From assembly GCF_002895565.1 (NCBI RefSeq), contig NZ_AZRN01000005.1, positions 33,380-97,379 on the forward strand: a stretch of 64,000 nt of DNA, read 5' to 3'. Under the pieces are notes generated by a model, which was given only the letters and a program-made list of their open reading frames with translations, was not told where the DNA came from and searched no databases. Shown here piece by piece: positions 7,308-17,182 of this stretch. The stretch comes from Petrotoga mexicana DSM 14811. GTDB taxonomy: Bacteria; Thermotogota; Thermotogae; Petrotogales; Petrotogaceae. The stretch's first letter is position 1. Every line of letters begins with the position of its first letter. A program made the position numbers and the translations under genes.

Positions 7308-7951
7308 TATTTATTAAAACTCCTTAGTATATTAAACAATTCTTTTGTAACGTCTTCAATATTTTGGACACCGTCTATTGTAATTATTTTGTTATTTTTT
7401 CTATAATATTCTATTACGGGCTCGGTATTTTTCTTATATACTTTATACCTTTCTCTGACTACTTCTTCTTTGTCATCGTCTCTTTGAATTAATTTTGTAC
7501 CACATACATCACATTTTTCGTCTTCTTTTGGTTTAAGTGTAATTAAATTATATACTTTTCCACAGTTTGGGCAGACCCTTCTATTACTTATCCTTTTTAC
7601 TATTTCCTCTTCGGAAACGTCGATTAGTACTGCCGCATCTATTTCTTTTTTTAACTCTTTTGTTGCTTGATCCAAAAATTTTGCTTGATCTAAAGTTCTA
7701 GGATAACCATCAAGAATAAAAGAATCTAATTCTTCCAATTTTTCTTTTACCAAACTATTCATTATTTCATCTGAAACTAATTCACCACGATCCATAATTG
7801 CTTTAGCCTTTTTACCTAATTCTGTACCTTTGCTAACAGCGTCTCTTAAAATATCTCCGGTGGATATATGTACAACATCAAACTCCTTGGCTACCCTTTT
7901 TGCTTGGGTTCCTTTACCTGCACCAGGGGGTCCGAAAAATAAAAGTCTCAA
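7307..7951 (-). CDS. adk: Adenylate kinase, zinc-lid form
   Basis: A 214-residue enzyme interconverting AMP + ATP and 2 ADP. The P-loop is GPPGAGKGTQ (residues 7-16), the AMP site DGYPRT, and the long LID carries four cysteines (CPNCGKVYN and CDVCG) for zinc. This LID zinc is common in Gram-positives and thermophiles and adds stability. The start is TTG with AAGGAG 11 bases upstream. A four-codon ATG reading frame (MNFH) starts in the secY stop codon and ends across the TTG, which may or may not aid coupling. Confidence 0.95.
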   Translation of the reverse strand: MRLLFFGPPGAGKGTQAKRVAKEFDVVHISTGDILRDAVSKGTELGKKAKAIMDRGELVSDEIMNSLVKEKLEELDSFILDGYPRTLDQAKFLDQATKELKKEIDAAVLIDVSEEEIVKRISNRRVCPNCGKVYNLITLKPKEDEKCDVCGTKLIQRDDDKEEVVRERYKVYKKNTEPVIEYYRKNNKIITIDGVQNIEDVTKELFNILRSFNK

Positions 7952-7958
7952 TGAAAAT

Positions 7959-9239
7959 TCATCTCCTTCCTCGTAGCCTTCCTTTTTTCATAAAACCTTC
8001 ATACTGTCTAACTATCATGTGTTGCTCCATCTGTTGAACTATGTCTAAAGCAACTCCTACTGCTATTAGGGTACTGGTACCACCTATCCAGATTTGCTGC
8101 ATCCCTGAAGCACCTCTGATAAAGTAGGGAACCAAAGCGATTACAACCAAAAAGATAGCTCCTATGAACGTTACTCTGGTCATAACTGAAGTAATGTAAT
8201 TAACAGTCGGCTTTCCTGGTCTTAAACCTGGTATGAACCCACCATAATTTCTTATATTATCAGCTACATCGTTTGGATCCATAACAACAGAACTGTAGAA
8301 GTATGTAAAAAAGAAAACCAACAAACCATACAACACAAGGTAAAGTGGAGCACCTATGGCGAATAGTCTATCGTCTACCGTCGTGTTTGTCACTCCAGCA
8401 ATCATACTGGGTAGAGTCATGATAGCCGAAGCAAAGATTATTGGAATTACCCCTCCACCGTTTACCTTAATAGGTAAATATGTTGAGGAACCTCCATAAA
8501 TTTTGGTGCCGACCACTCTTTTTGCATACTGAATATTAATTCTTCTTTCAGAGGTTTGAACCGCTACCACGGCTATTACTATAAATATGGCAACAGCCGC
8601 TAAGAGTATCCATTCTAACGGAGTTAAACCTATGAGAGCTTCTGCTGCATATGTAGGATACCTCGATACTATACCTGCAAATATTAAAACAGATACTCCG
8701 TTTCCTATTCCTTTTTCGGTGATTAATTCACCTATCCATAGTAAAAACATCGTTCCTGCTGCTATAGAAACGGTTGCTAAAGTTACAAAGAGGACTGGTG
8801 ATAGGTTGGGGGATCTGTAATTGTTGGCAGCTATGGACATTAATAATCCTTGCCCAAAAGCTAACACTAACGTTAACATCCTGGTGTAATGAGCGAATTT
8901 TTTTCTCCCACTTTCACCTTCTCTCAACATTTCTTTTAAACTAGGTATTATAGAAGAGAGAAGTTGAAAAATGATCGAAGCTGTAATATAGGGTGTTACT
9001 GAGAGAACAAATATAGATAAATTGCTTAATGCTCCCCCAGCAAAAACGTCAAAAAAACCGATGAATCCTCCAACCGCTCCTTGGGCTGCTCCACTTAAAG
9101 CAGATTGCCATGCCTCAATATTTATTCCCGGAATGGGGATGTAAATACCTATCCTAAACCCTATCAACGCTAAAAAGGTGAATATAACCCTATCCCTTAA
9201 TTCAGGAATCCTAAAAACGTTCCTAAAGGCTTTGAACAT
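7959..9239 (-). CDS. secY: Protein translocase subunit SecY
   Basis: The 426-residue channel subunit of the Sec translocon, with about ten membrane segments. The plug and pore region IPIPGI...FFDVFAGGALSNLSIFVLSVTPYI and the cytoplasmic loop RPGKPT are recognisable. I choose ATG at 9239, four bases after the rplO stop, with GAGGTG 11 bases upstream; a TTG nine bases earlier is too close to the Shine-Dalgarno. It sits between rplO and adk as in most bacteria. Confidence 0.95.
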   Translation of the reverse strand: MFKAFRNVFRIPELRDRVIFTFLALIGFRIGIYIPIPGINIEAWQSALSGAAQGAVGGFIGFFDVFAGGALSNLSIFVLSVTPYITASIIFQLLSSIIPSLKEMLREGESGRKKFAHYTRMLTLVLAFGQGLLMSIAANNYRSPNLSPVLFVTLATVSIAAGTMFLLWIGELITEKGIGNGVSVLIFAGIVSRYPTYAAEALIGLTPLEWILLAAVAIFIVIAVVAVQTSERRINIQYAKRVVGTKIYGGSSTYLPIKVNGGGVIPIIFASAIMTLPSMIAGVTNTTVDDRLFAIGAPLYLVLYGLLVFFFTYFYSSVVMDPNDVADNIRNYGGFIPGLRPGKPTVNYITSVMTRVTFIGAIFLVVIALVPYFIRGASGMQQIWIGGTSTLIAVGVALDIVQQMEQHMIVRQYEGFMKKGRLRGRR

Positions 9240-9240
9240 G

Positions 9241-9696
9241 TTATTCAATCACCTCTATTTTCCCGCCAACAGCTTCAATTTTCTCTCTAGCAGTTTGAGA
9301 GAAAAAGTTAGCTTTGACAACAAGAGGTTTTGATATTTCTCCTTTTCCTAATATTTTTACTCCATCGTTCAATTTTTTTATTACTTTCCTTTCTAGAAGT
9401 ATATCTGGAGTTACTTCTTCATTTTCTGAGAAATACTTTTCTAATGTTTCTACGTTTACAACAGAATATACTTTTTTGAATGGTTTATTAGAAAATCCAA
9501 ATTTTGGAGTCCTTCTAATAATGTTTGTTTGTCCACCTTCAAAGGCTTTACCGATTTTACCACTTCCTCTAGCCTTTTGACCTTTGTGCCCTTTTCCGGA
9601 TGTTTTTCCTAATCCTGAGCCAATTCCTCTTCCTAACCTTTTTTTGGGTTTTCTTGATCCTGGTGTAGGTTTTAGATCTTCAATTTTAAGTGGCAT
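9241..9696 (-). CDS. rplO: 50S ribosomal protein uL15
   Basis: A 151-residue large-subunit protein starting [20 protein letters not shown] and with the Gly/Lys-rich [20 protein letters not shown] stretch that threads through 23S rRNA. GGAGG lies eight bases before the chosen ATG; the frame extends 18 codons further upstream without a better site. It ends four bases before secY. Confidence 0.96.
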   Translation of the reverse strand: MPLKIEDLKPTPGSRKPKKRLGRGIGSGLGKTSGKGHKGQKARGSGKIGKAFEGGQTNIIRRTPKFGFSNKPFKKVYSVVNVETLEKYFSENEEVTPDILLERKVIKKLNDGVKILGKGEISKPLVVKANFFSQTAREKIEAVGGKIEVIE

Positions 9697-9728
9697 GTAT
9701 ATAGCCTCCTTATTTACAGTTTGTTTAA

Positions 9729-9914
9729 TTAAGAATCGATTTCTTCCCACTCAACTAAGTGATGTACAGTCCTTATCATTCCTCTAATTTGAGGATTGTC
9801 AGGTTTTATTACTACTTTATCTTTTCTAGTTAAATCTAAAGCATCGAGAGTAGCTAATTGTCTTTTGTTCTTCCCTGCTCTTCCTCTTACTAATTTTATT
9901 TTTAGGCTTGACAT
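9729..9914 (-). CDS. rpmD: 50S ribosomal protein uL30
   Basis: A 61-residue short-form uL30 ([27 protein letters not shown]), with the conserved HHLV segment near the end. The Shine-Dalgarno GAGGGGG lies in the last codons of rpsE and the ATG is four bases after its stop, so coupling is likely. Confidence 0.95.
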   Translation of the reverse strand: MSSLKIKLVRGRAGKNKRQLATLDALDLTRKDKVVIKPDNPQIRGMIRTVHHLVEWEEIDS

Positions 9915-9917
9915 CGC

Positions 9918-10451
9918 TCATACCCCCTCGTGTGCACCAAAAAATACTTGTTTTACAGTTAAATCTCTCAACTTTGCAATTTCTTGAGGAGATCTTAGCT
10001 TTTTTAATCCATTGTAAGTGGCTTTAGCTAAATTTAATACGTTCGTTGAACTAATGGATTTACTTAGAATATTATCTATTCCTGCTAATTCAACAACGGC
10101 TCTTACAGCTGAACTAGCTATAACACCGGTACCTGGCCCTGCTGGGAACAGTAATACGGTGGAAGCATCTTGTTCACCGATTGTTTCGTAAGGAATGGTT
10201 CCATTTCTAACGGGGACTTCTATTATATTATTCTTTGCATTTTCAATTGATTTTCTGATGGCTTGTGGAACTTCCCGGGCATTCCCAACTCCTAATCCTA
10301 CTTTTCCATTTCTATTACCTACTACTGAAACAGCTCGAAATGAAATAGTTTTTCCACCTTTAGTTACTTTACTGACCCTTCGAATTTCAATTACTCTTTC
10401 TTCTAATTCATTTGCAGCATCAGTAGCTTTTACTTTCTGATCGCTCGGCAT
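9918..10451 (-). CDS. rpsE: 30S ribosomal protein uS5
   Basis: A 177-residue protein of the decoding-fidelity centre. The double-stranded-RNA-binding half ([40 protein letters not shown]) and the C-terminal half ([20 protein letters not shown]) are intact. The spacing of GGAGG to ATG is about 12 nt, slightly long. It lies between rplR and rpmD. Confidence 0.96.
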   Translation of the reverse strand: MPSDQKVKATDAANELEERVIEIRRVSKVTKGGKTISFRAVSVVGNRNGKVGLGVGNAREVPQAIRKSIENAKNNIIEVPVRNGTIPYETIGEQDASTVLLFPAGPGTGVIASSAVRAVVELAGIDNILSKSISSTNVLNLAKATYNGLKKLRSPQEIAKLRDLTVKQVFFGAHEGV

Positions 10452-10467
10452 AAATTACCAACACCTC

Positions 10468-10836
10468 CTAAAACTTTAAGCCCGTTTCTCTTGCTGCTTC
10501 AGCAAGAGCTTTTACTTTTCCATGGTATTTGTAACCGCTTCTATCAAAAACTATTTCTGTTATACCTTTTTCTTTTGCTTTTTCAGCTATAAGTTTCCCT
10601 ACTTCTTTTGCAGCGTTTTCATCCCATGTTTTTTCTAATTTTTCTTTCAATTGTTTTTGGGTTGTTGAAGCAGACACCAATGTGACACCTTTGGTATCGT
10701 CTATTATTTGAGCGTATATATGCTTTTGACTTTTAAAGACTGTTAGTCTTGGTTTTTCTGGTGTTCCTCTAACGTTTTTTCTCACTCTTAAATGCCTTTT
10801 TCGTCTAAGGGCTTTTTTGTCTAATTGTTTTATCAA
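10468..10836 (-). CDS. rplR: 50S ribosomal protein uL18
   Basis: A 122-residue 5S rRNA-binding protein ([54 protein letters not shown]). The start is TTG at 10836, chosen because GGAGG lies 11 bases upstream and no ATG follows within the conserved N-terminus. Confidence 0.95.
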   Translation of the reverse strand: MIKQLDKKALRRKRHLRVRKNVRGTPEKPRLTVFKSQKHIYAQIIDDTKGVTLVSASTTQKQLKEKLEKTWDENAAKEVGKLIAEKAKEKGITEIVFDRSGYKYHGKVKALAEAARETGLKF

Positions 10837-10866
10837 TTTAAAAGGGACCTCCTTTGCGGAAATGTT

Positions 10867-11427
10867 TTAAACTTTCTTTCCTTCTTTTCTTAAAACACTT
10901 TCTCCAACGTATTTTATACCTTTACCGCTGTATACGTTAACTTTTCTCAAACTTCTTATTCTTGCAGCGACTTCTCCAACTTTGTATTTATCTATACCTT
11001 TAACCACCACTCGTGTGGGTTGTGGAACCTCTATTGTTATTCCTTCAGGCACCGGAAATTCTACCGGCTTTGAATAACCAATATTCAAGACTAAATTTTT
11101 CCCTTGAAGTTGCGCTCTGTACCCAATACCAGTAATCTCCAATTCTTTTTGGTATCCTTCAGTTACACCTTTAATCATGTTTCTCACATGAGATGTGAAC
11201 GTGCCTCTGAGCGCTTTTAATCGTTTTTCGTCGGAACTTCTTTTAACCACGCCTTCTTTTGACTTAATCATTAATTCGTTGTTATCTCTATTAATTTCTA
11301 AATATTCGGGTAAATTTAGACTTAATTCACCGTTTTTACCTTTGATTTTTATTGTTTGTCCATCCACAGATAATTCTACACCATCAGGAATAATTGTTGG
11401 TTTATCAGCTATTCTCGATTGTGGCAT
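10867..11427 (-). CDS. rplF: 50S ribosomal protein uL6
   Basis: A 186-residue protein at the base of the factor-binding region. It has the duplicated uL6 fold, with the N-terminal half holding DGVELSVDGQTIKIKGKNGE and the C-terminal half the signature GIDKYKVGEVAARIRSLRK. GGAGG sits seven bases before the ATG. Confidence 0.96.
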   Translation of the reverse strand: MPQSRIADKPTIIPDGVELSVDGQTIKIKGKNGELSLNLPEYLEINRDNNELMIKSKEGVVKRSSDEKRLKALRGTFTSHVRNMIKGVTEGYQKELEITGIGYRAQLQGKNLVLNIGYSKPVEFPVPEGITIEVPQPTRVVVKGIDKYKVGEVAARIRSLRKVNVYSGKGIKYVGESVLRKEGKKV

Positions 11428-11439
11428 CTAGGCACCTCC

Positions 11440-11844
11440 TCACCATACATAACAGATTACTTCTCCACCAACTTTTTTATCTCTCGCTTCTTTATCGGTC
11501 ATTACTCCTAAGGACGTTGAGAGTATAGCTATACCTAATCCACCTTTGACTTTTGGTATGTTACGGGTATTAACATATACTCTTCTTCCGCTTTTTGAAA
11601 CCTTTATGATTCCTTCCATTATAGGTTTTTTGTCTCTTCTAGTACCTTTGTACTTTAGATAGACTTTGAGTATTCCTTGCTTACCATCGTCTATAAATTT
11701 ATAATCATTGATAAATCCTTCTTTTTTCATTATTTCTAAAATGTCTCTTTTTAAGTTCGAAGCGGGTATTTCAACACTTTCTTTGAACACCGAATTGGCA
11801 TTCCTTATTCTGGTTAGCATATCAGCTACCGGATCGCTCCACAT
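11440..11844 (-). CDS. rpsH: 30S ribosomal protein uS8
   Basis: A 134-residue 16S rRNA-binding protein ([20 protein letters not shown]) ending in the conserved [19 protein letters not shown] and GGEVICYVW. In E. coli uS8 represses the spc operon by binding near the rplE start; I did not identify that fold here. Confidence 0.96.
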   Translation of the reverse strand: MWSDPVADMLTRIRNANSVFKESVEIPASNLKRDILEIMKKEGFINDYKFIDDGKQGILKVYLKYKGTRRDKKPIMEGIIKVSKSGRRVYVNTRNIPKVKGGLGIAILSTSLGVMTDKEARDKKVGGEVICYVW

Positions 11845-11858
11845 TCGTTTTTCCCTCC

Positions 11859-12044
11859 TTACCAGCTAGCCTTCTTAACTCCAGGAAGTTTACCTTCTAG
11901 AGCTTTTTCTCTGAAACATATCCTACATAAACCAAATTCTCTATAAACAGCTCTTGGTCTACCACATACTTTACATCGTGAGTACTCTCTTGTTTTATAC
12001 TTTGGAGTTCTTTTAGATTTTTCTATAAGTGCCTTTTTTGCCAT
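11859..12044 (-). CDS. rpsZ: 30S ribosomal protein uS14, zinc-binding short form
   Basis: A 61-residue type Z uS14 with the complete C-x2-C-x12-C-x2-C zinc ribbon ([20 protein letters not shown]). It is the C+ short form common in thermophiles and Gram-positives. GGAGG lies eight bases from the ATG, between rplE and rpsH. Confidence 0.96.
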   Translation of the reverse strand: MAKKALIEKSKRTPKYKTREYSRCKVCGRPRAVYREFGLCRICFREKALEGKLPGVKKASW

Positions 12045-12060
12045 TACTCACACCCTCCAT

Positions 12061-12618
12061 TTATTTTTTTTGTAACGGGAAACCAAAATATTCTAGTAAT
12101 TTCCTGGCTTCTTCATCAGTTTTTGCTGTGGTAACGATTGTTATATCCATACCTTGAACTCTATTTATGTCATCAGGCCTAATTTCTGGAAAAATTAGTT
12201 GTTCGGGAATTCCAAAGGTATAATTACCTCTTCCATCGAAAGAATCGGATGGTAATCCTCTAAAGTCCCTCAATTTTGGTAATACAACATGGTTTAATTT
12301 ATACAAGAAATTATACATTTTCCATCCTCTCAAAGTTACTTTTACCCCTATTGGCATCCCTTCTCTAACCTTAAAATTGGCAACACTTTTCTTTGCCCTG
12401 GTTATTAAGGCTTTTTGCCCGACTATCTTTGTTAACTCTTGAGCATGTTTTTCAACAACAGCTCTGTTCCTAGAGCCTTCTCCAACTCCCATATTAACAA
12501 CTATCTTCACAAGTTTTGGGACTTGTAATTCGTTTTTGTAGTTAAATTCTTTCATCATAGAGGGAATTACTACTTCTTTGTACCTGTCTTTCAGAGGTAT
12601 ATACTGAACTTTCTCCAT
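12061..12618 (-). CDS. rplE: 50S ribosomal protein uL5
   Basis: A 185-residue 5S rRNA-binding protein ([48 protein letters not shown]). It forms the central protuberance with uL18. Start [13 protein letters not shown] has GGAGG six bases upstream. A 68-base gap to rplX, larger than most in this operon, holds nothing I can name. Confidence 0.96.
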   Translation of the reverse strand: MEKVQYIPLKDRYKEVVIPSMMKEFNYKNELQVPKLVKIVVNMGVGEGSRNRAVVEKHAQELTKIVGQKALITRAKKSVANFKVREGMPIGVKVTLRGWKMYNFLYKLNHVVLPKLRDFRGLPSDSFDGRGNYTFGIPEQLIFPEIRPDDINRVQGMDITIVTTAKTDEEARKLLEYFGFPLQKK

Positions 12619-12686
12619 TGATAGTCCTCCTTTTTGCTTCTTACCTTACCTACTTGATTTTTACAAGTTTTCAAAATTTGAATGAA

Positions 12687-13007
12687 TTAAGACTTCTCTA
12701 CTATTTCACCACATTTTTTGCAATATCTTACTTTACTTCCATCTTCAAGAAATTTAAATCCCACTCTTGTTTTTTGATCACAATTTGGACAAACTAACAT
12801 AACGTTTGAAATATCAATAGGACTGGGTTGCTCGATAATTCCCCCTTCCCTCATCTTTTGAGTGGGCCTTTGATGTTTCTTGACGACGTTTACATTATCT
12901 ACAATAACTTTTTTATCCTTTGGTATAACCCTTAAAACTTTGCTTCTTTTTCCTTTATCTTTTCCAGAAATTACTATTACAGTGTCATCTCTTTTTATTT
13001 TATACAT
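12687..13007 (-). CDS. rplX: 50S ribosomal protein uL24
   Basis: A 106-residue uL24. The KOW motif ([20 protein letters not shown]) is at the N-terminus and a four-cysteine zinc ribbon (CPNC, then CKKC) at the C-terminus. The protein is an early assembly initiator at the tunnel exit. It lies between rplN and rplE. Confidence 0.96.
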   Translation of the reverse strand: MYKIKRDDTVIVISGKDKGKRSKVLRVIPKDKKVIVDNVNVVKKHQRPTQKMREGGIIEQPSPIDISNVMLVCPNCDQKTRVGFKFLEDGSKVRYCKKCGEIVEKS

Positions 13008-13016
13008 ATTTTCACC

Positions 13017-13385
13017 TCACCAAACTTCTTTTGCTAACGATGCTATTTTCGCATAGCCTTTTTCCCGCACTTCTCTGGCTACTGGGCCAAAAACCCTCGT
13101 CCCTAAAGGTAATTTATTTTTATCAACTAGTACTGCAGCATTGTCATCAAATCTAATATAGGTTCCATCTTTCCTTTTTATCTCTTTTTTCGTTCTGACA
13201 ATAACGGCTTGAACTACTTGACCTTTTTTCAAATCTGTGTGAGGTATGGCTTCCCTAACGGAGCAAACAACGGTGTCTCCAACGGTTCCTTTTGATTTAT
13301 GAAATCCTCCGAGTACTTTAATAACTCTTAAAACTTTTGCTCCAGAGTTATCAGCGACTCTAACTTTACTCTCTAGTTGTACCAT
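13017..13385 (-). CDS. rplN: 50S ribosomal protein uL14
   Basis: A 122-residue protein contacting the small subunit. The start is ATG at 13385 ([19 protein letters not shown]) with GGAGGTGAG upstream; the frame extends 19 codons into rpsQ, which is not used in relatives. It overlaps the rpsQ 3' end by 20 bases, so its ribosome binding site lies inside rps[20 protein letters not shown] is the conserved C-terminus. Confidence 0.95.
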   Translation of the reverse strand: MVQLESKVRVADNSGAKVLRVIKVLGGFHKSKGTVGDTVVCSVREAIPHTDLKKGQVVQAVIVRTKKEIKRKDGTYIRFDDNAAVLVDKNKLPLGTRVFGPVAREVREKGYAKIASLAKEVW

Positions 13386-13698
13386 CAACCTCACCTCCAA
13401 AGGCTTCTTGTACTTCTTCTTCAACTGACTCGGGTGTTTCAACTTCTTCCGATAAAATATTTTTTCTCACAATTCTTTTTAAAACAAAAGCCTTTGTTTT
13501 GGAAAGCTTTCTAGATTCTTCTATTTCAACAATATCACCGATCTCACATTCGTTATTTTCGTCATGTGCATGGTATCTTCTGGTTTTTTTAACAAATTTG
13601 TGGTATTTGGGATGTTTGGTAAGTCTGTCTGTTTCTACCGTTATCGTTTTGTCCATCGCATTGCTGACAACTTTTCCCGTTATTATCTTTTTAGACAT
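13366..13698 (-). CDS. rpsQ: 30S ribosomal protein uS17 with acidic C-terminal extension
   Basis: The first ~80 residues are a standard uS17 OB fold ([39 protein letters not shown]). A further ~28 residues form an acidic tail ([20 protein letters not shown]) not found in the E. coli protein. The last codons overlap rplN by 20 bases. Part of the tail may simply reflect that overlap, but most of it lies upstream of it. Confidence 0.94.
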   Translation of the reverse strand: MSKKIITGKVVSNAMDKTITVETDRLTKHPKYHKFVKKTRRYHAHDENNECEIGDIVEIEESRKLSKTKAFVLKRIVRKNILSEEVETPESVEEEVQEAFGGEVDGTTRE

Positions 13699-13703
13699 GA
13701 AAT

Positions 13704-13904
13704 TTACCTCCTTATTCCGAGTTCCCTTTCTTTGAGGATGGTCTTTATTCGAGCTATATCTTTCTTTACTTGCTTGATACTTGAAGAATTTTTTAGTTGT
13801 CCAAGTTCAAGTTGAAACCTCAATTGAAATAATTTTTCCTTTAAATTGTTTAATTCTTCATTGAGCTCTTCGTCTGTTAATTCTCTCATCTCAGTTATTC
13901 TCAT
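13704..13904 (-). CDS. rpmC: 50S ribosomal protein uL29
   Basis: A 66-residue helical hairpin at the peptide tunnel exit ([39 protein letters not shown]). Its ATG overlaps the rplP stop codon and the Shine-Dalgarno lies in the last rplP codons (GGAGGGGAG), indicating coupling. Confidence 0.95.
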   Translation of the reverse strand: MRITEMRELTDEELNEELNNLKEKLFQLRFQLELGQLKNSSSIKQVKKDIARIKTILKERELGIRR

Positions 13905-14329
13905 CAGAGCTCCCCTCCTATTTCATATCTTTGAACTATCTTAGTCCTTATCGGTAGCTTGGAGGCGGCATACTCTAAGGCCCTTTTGGCAGTTGCTTCA
14001 TCGACTCCACCTATCTCAAACATTACCCTTCCCTTCTTTACAACCGCTACCCAACCTTCTACATCACCTTTACCTTTTCCTTGCCTTGTTCCAATACCTT
14101 TGGAAGTTACTGGTTTATCTGGAAAAACGTTAATCCAAATATTTCCTGTTCTTTTTAAGGTTCTAACCATAGATAACCTACATGCTTCTATCTGTTGAGC
14201 GGTTATCCATGAACTTTCCATCGCTTTTAATCCCCAGTCACCAAAATGTACCAAACTAGCACCTTTTGTCATTCCTTTGACTGTTCCGCGTTGTTGTTTT
14301 CTGTATTTCACTCTTTTAGGCATTAACAT
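13904..14329 (-). CDS. rplP: 50S ribosomal protein uL16
   Basis: A 141-residue protein near the A-site tRNA elbow ([51 protein letters not shown]). The MLMPKR start matches the Thermotoga form. It is preceded by a 218-base gap that interrupts the otherwise tight rpsC-rplP junction and contains a G-rich repeat 49 nt upstream of the start. Confidence 0.96.
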   Translation of the reverse strand: MLMPKRVKYRKQQRGTVKGMTKGASLVHFGDWGLKAMESSWITAQQIEACRLSMVRTLKRTGNIWINVFPDKPVTSKGIGTRQGKGKGDVEGWVAVVKKGRVMFEIGGVDEATAKRALEYAASKLPIRTKIVQRYEIGGEL

Positions 14330-14378
14330 TTAGGATTTCCTCCTTTTTTACCATTTCTACGATCTTTAGCATGCTTTA

Positions 14379-14531
14379 GCGCCCCTTTGCCCCGCTCCCC
14401 ACCCTAAGGAAGAACACAATATTTTGTCCCTTCATTTCGTAGCTCCATCCATAAGGATGGGGAAAGATATCTTCACTCCGCTCCTTACCTTTTAGGATGA
14501 GCAGAAGACTTTGCCTCTTCATCTGGTAGCC
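14379..14531 (-). repeat. G-rich repeat with flanking hairpins, between rpsC and rplP
   Basis: The minus-strand core (14404-14379) has four G-runs separated by 1, 3 and 4 bases, followed by GCGCTAAAGC. Upstream, on the same strand, are a CCATCC/GGATGG hairpin with an ATAA loop (about 14450-14465) and further repeat-like sequence without an open frame. The GGGACC hairpin of other copies is degraded here. It is in sense orientation to rplP. Confidence 0.75.
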
Positions 14532-14547
14532 CATCCATTTGGAAACA

Positions 14548-15183
14548 TTATTGAATTATCGTATCTCCATGATAGACCCATACCTTTATTCCTATGGTGC
14601 CGTATTTAGTTTGAGAATGAACGATAGCGTAATCTATGTTTGATCTTAAGGTTTGAAGAGGTAATCTTCCTTCCATATACCATTCTGTTCTTGCTATTTC
14701 AGCACCACCAAGCCTGCCAGAAACCATAATTTTCACGCCTTTAGCGCCTCTTCTCATGGCGTTGCTTATAGCTCTTTTCATGGCAACTTTGTGCGAAACC
14801 CTTCTTTGAAGTTGACCCGATACATCTTCAGCTATGAGTTGAGCATCAACGTAAGGATTTTTTACTTCTTGAGCGTAGACCTTAACATTTTTATCGCCCA
14901 CTATGTTTTTCAAATCATCTCTAATTTTTTTTATCTCTGAACCTTTTCGTCCGATCAAAATCCCTAGTCTTGCACCATAGATATCTATTCTTATTAACGA
15001 ATCGCTGGGTCTTTCAATTAATATATCTGAAATTCCGGCAGCTTCGTAATTTGATTTTAGATAATTTCTTATCTTTTCATCTTCATGTAAATAATCAGAA
15101 TAATTCTTTTCGTTAAACCATACAGATTTCCAATTTTTATTGTTTCCAAGCCTGAAGCCGTTTGGATGCACTTTTGATCCCAC
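14548..15183 (-). CDS. rpsC: 30S ribosomal protein uS3
   Basis: A 211-residue mRNA-entry protein. It has GSKVHPNGFRLG at the N-terminus, the KH domain (IDIYGARLGILIGRKGSEIKK) and the C-terminal GAKGVKIMVSGRLGGAEIAR. The start is GTG with GAGGTG eight bases upstream. It lies between rplV and the repeat-containing gap before rplP. Confidence 0.96.
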   Translation of the reverse strand: MGSKVHPNGFRLGNNKNWKSVWFNEKNYSDYLHEDEKIRNYLKSNYEAAGISDILIERPSDSLIRIDIYGARLGILIGRKGSEIKKIRDDLKNIVGDKNVKVYAQEVKNPYVDAQLIAEDVSGQLQRRVSHKVAMKRAISNAMRRGAKGVKIMVSGRLGGAEIARTEWYMEGRLPLQTLRSNIDYAIVHSQTKYGTIGIKVWVYHGDTIIQ

Positions 15184-15198
15184 TTAATTCACCTCACT

Positions 15199-15645
15199 TT
15201 ATTTATCGGCACTTTTGTCTCTCACGGTTATATAAATATGGCTCATTCTTTTTTGAAGAATATCTGCTCTTCCATGAGACCTTGGCCATAGTCTTTTTAG
15301 TCTAGGGCCTTCATTCACCATTATTTCAGAAACATAAAGATTTTCAGCGTTCAACCCAAAATTATTCTCGGCGTTGGCTATCGCGGACATCAAAGTTTTG
15401 TATAGTATACGTGCTGATTTTTTTGGACTGAAAGTGAGTATTTGAAGTGCTTCACTTATATCTTTATTTCTTATTGAGTTGGCCATGGATCTAACTTTTT
15501 TTGGTGATATTCTTACATACTTTGTAACTGCCCTAGCTTCAACAATTGGTTCAGCAGCTTCTTTTTCTTTTCTCAATCTATGATAAACAGACCTTTTTAC
15601 TTTTCTACCATCTTCTTGAACTCTGGAAACATTATTAGTAGCCAT
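15199..15645 (-). CDS. rplV: 50S ribosomal protein uL22 with N-terminal extension
   Basis: The uL22 core starts near residue 36 ([20 protein letters not shown]) and includes the tunnel-lining hairpin region ([20 protein letters not shown]). The first ~35 residues ([19 protein letters not shown]...) are a charged extension absent from the E. coli protein. GGAGG seven bases before the ATG supports the long start. Confidence 0.95.
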   Translation of the reverse strand: MATNNVSRVQEDGRKVKRSVYHRLRKEKEAAEPIVEARAVTKYVRISPKKVRSMANSIRNKDISEALQILTFSPKKSARILYKTLMSAIANAENNFGLNAENLYVSEIMVNEGPRLKRLWPRSHGRADILQKRMSHIYITVRDKSADK

Positions 15646-15657
15646 AAACTACCCTCC

Positions 15658-15951
15658 TCAACCTTGCTTTTCTAACTTTCCTTTAACCGCTTTTTTGTCC
15701 GGATGCCCTCCAAACCTTCTGGTTGGAGAAAATTCACCTAATCTATGACCGATCATTTGTTCAGTTATATAAACCGGTATGTGTTTCATTCCGTTATGAA
15801 CTGCTATTGTGTGCCCAACCATTTCTGGAAGGATCATTGAAGCTCTTGACCAAGTTTTAATGACTTTTTTTTCACCCTTTTCGTTCATCTCTCTAATTTT
15901 TTTAATAAGACTCGGATGAACATATGGACCTTTCTTTAAAGATCTTCCCAC
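15658..15951 (-). CDS. rpsS: 30S ribosomal protein uS19
   Basis: A 97-residue head protein: [38 protein letters not shown] and [13 protein letters not shown] are diagnostic. The start is GTG, with GGAGG eight bases upstream. A 93-base gap before it, holding a degraded repeat, separates it from rplB. Confidence 0.96.
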   Translation of the reverse strand: MGRSLKKGPYVHPSLIKKIREMNEKGEKKVIKTWSRASMILPEMVGHTIAVHNGMKHIPVYITEQMIGHRLGEFSPTRRFGGHPDKKAVKGKLEKQG

Positions 15952-15975
15952 CTACTGCACCTCCTTGCTTTTCAT

Positions 15976-16035
15976 GTTTTAGACACTTTAGAAACTCTAA
16001 AGCTTCTGTTAGCGTCCCTTTGCCACGTTTCCCAT
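15976..16035 (-). repeat. Degraded G-rich repeat and small hairpin before rpsS
   Basis: On the minus strand the core (16035-16010) keeps the CAAAGGGACGC end but its first G-runs have decayed to GGG and GG. It is followed by CTTTAGA-GTT-TCTAAAG (about 16000-15984), a perfect 7-bp hairpin, then GTGTCTAA just before the Shine-Dalgarno region of rpsS. The hairpin-plus-GTGTCTAA stretch recurs at 59739-59763 and partly at 44206-44223. Confidence 0.6.
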
Positions 16036-16044
16036 CCAAAGTGT

Positions 16045-16869
16045 CTACTTTACCCTTCTTCTTACAATAAATTTATCGGATTGTTTTTTTCCTCTTCTTG
16101 TTTTATATCCTTTAGCAGGGGTCCCCCATGGGGATTTAGGAATGTGACCTTTGCTCCTTCCTTCTCCACCACCCATTGGATGGTCTACTGGATTTTGTAC
16201 CATACCTCTTACTTTAGGCCTTCTTCCTAACCATCTAGTTTTTCCTGCTTTACCGTAAACTTCATTGGAGTGTTCTTCGTTGCTTACTACACCGATGGTA
16301 GCCATACAACTCAAACGAACCCTTCTCAATTCTCCAGAAGGCATTTTTAAAAGTGCATATTTACCTTCTTTAGCCATTAACTGAGCATAGGTCCCTGCAG
16401 ATTTTGCTATTTTTCCACCTCTGCCTGGTTCAAATTCTATGTTGTGCACAAGTGTACCCAAAGGAATGTTCTCCAAAGGTAAGCAGTTGCCAACTTTGAT
16501 TTCAGCATTTGCACCACTCATTACAGTTTCTCCAACTTTTAATCCTTTGGGAGATAATATATACCTTTTTTCCCCATCGGCGTATACCAATAAAGCTATC
16601 CTTGCACTTCTGTTGGGGTCGTATTCTATTGAAGCAACTTTTGCAGGAATATTCTCTTTATTCCTTTTAAAGTCGATTATTCTGTATTTTCTTTTATGTC
16701 CACCACCACGATGCCTCATTGTAACTCGACCGTAATGGTTCCTTCCTCCAGTTTTTTTCAAAGGTTCCAACAAACTTTTTTCGGGTTTGACTTTTGATAA
16801 TTCGGAAAAATCAGAAGTCGTCATATATCTTCGCGTTGGTGTTACGGGTTTGTATTGTTTTAACGCCAT
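16045..16869 (-). CDS. rplB: 50S ribosomal protein uL2
   Basis: A 274-residue protein needed for subunit association and the peptidyl-transferase centre. [20 protein letters not shown], and the C-terminal [20 protein letters not shown] with its conserved His, are intact. GGTGA precedes the ATG, between rplW and rpsS. Confidence 0.97.
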   Translation of the reverse strand: MALKQYKPVTPTRRYMTTSDFSELSKVKPEKSLLEPLKKTGGRNHYGRVTMRHRGGGHKRKYRIIDFKRNKENIPAKVASIEYDPNRSARIALLVYADGEKRYILSPKGLKVGETVMSGANAEIKVGNCLPLENIPLGTLVHNIEFEPGRGGKIAKSAGTYAQLMAKEGKYALLKMPSGELRRVRLSCMATIGVVSNEEHSNEVYGKAGKTRWLGRRPKVRGMVQNPVDHPMGGGEGRSKGHIPKSPWGTPAKGYKTRRGKKQSDKFIVRRRVK

Positions 16870-16885
16870 TATTTATTCACCTCTC

Positions 16886-17182
16886 TTACAAACTGCCTTG
16901 CAATTCTCTAATTACGTAACCTTCTCCTAATTTAACTATTGCTTTTTTCCATCCTCTTGTATATCCTTCACTTCTTCCTAATCTTTTCGGTTTCGGCTTC
17001 ATATTCATTACGTACACTTTCTCTACTTTGACTTTGAATATTGTTTCGATGGCTTCCTTTATTTCTGGTTTGGTAGCATCTTTCGCAACTTCAAATGTAT
17101 ATTTTCGTTCTTGCATGAGAGAATAAGTTTTTTCTGTTAAGATCGGCCTAGTAATAATATCGTACGCTTTTTGAAGCTCCAT
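16886..17182 (-). CDS. rplW: 50S ribosomal protein uL23
   Basis: A 98-residue tunnel-exit protein that docks SRP and trigger factor ([41 protein letters not shown]). The ATG overlaps the rplD stop and the GGAGG lies inside rplD. Confidence 0.95.
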   Translation of the reverse strand: MELQKAYDIITRPILTEKTYSLMQERKYTFEVAKDATKPEIKEAIETIFKVKVEKVYVMNMKPKPKRLGRSEGYTRGWKKAIVKLGEGYVIRELQGSL

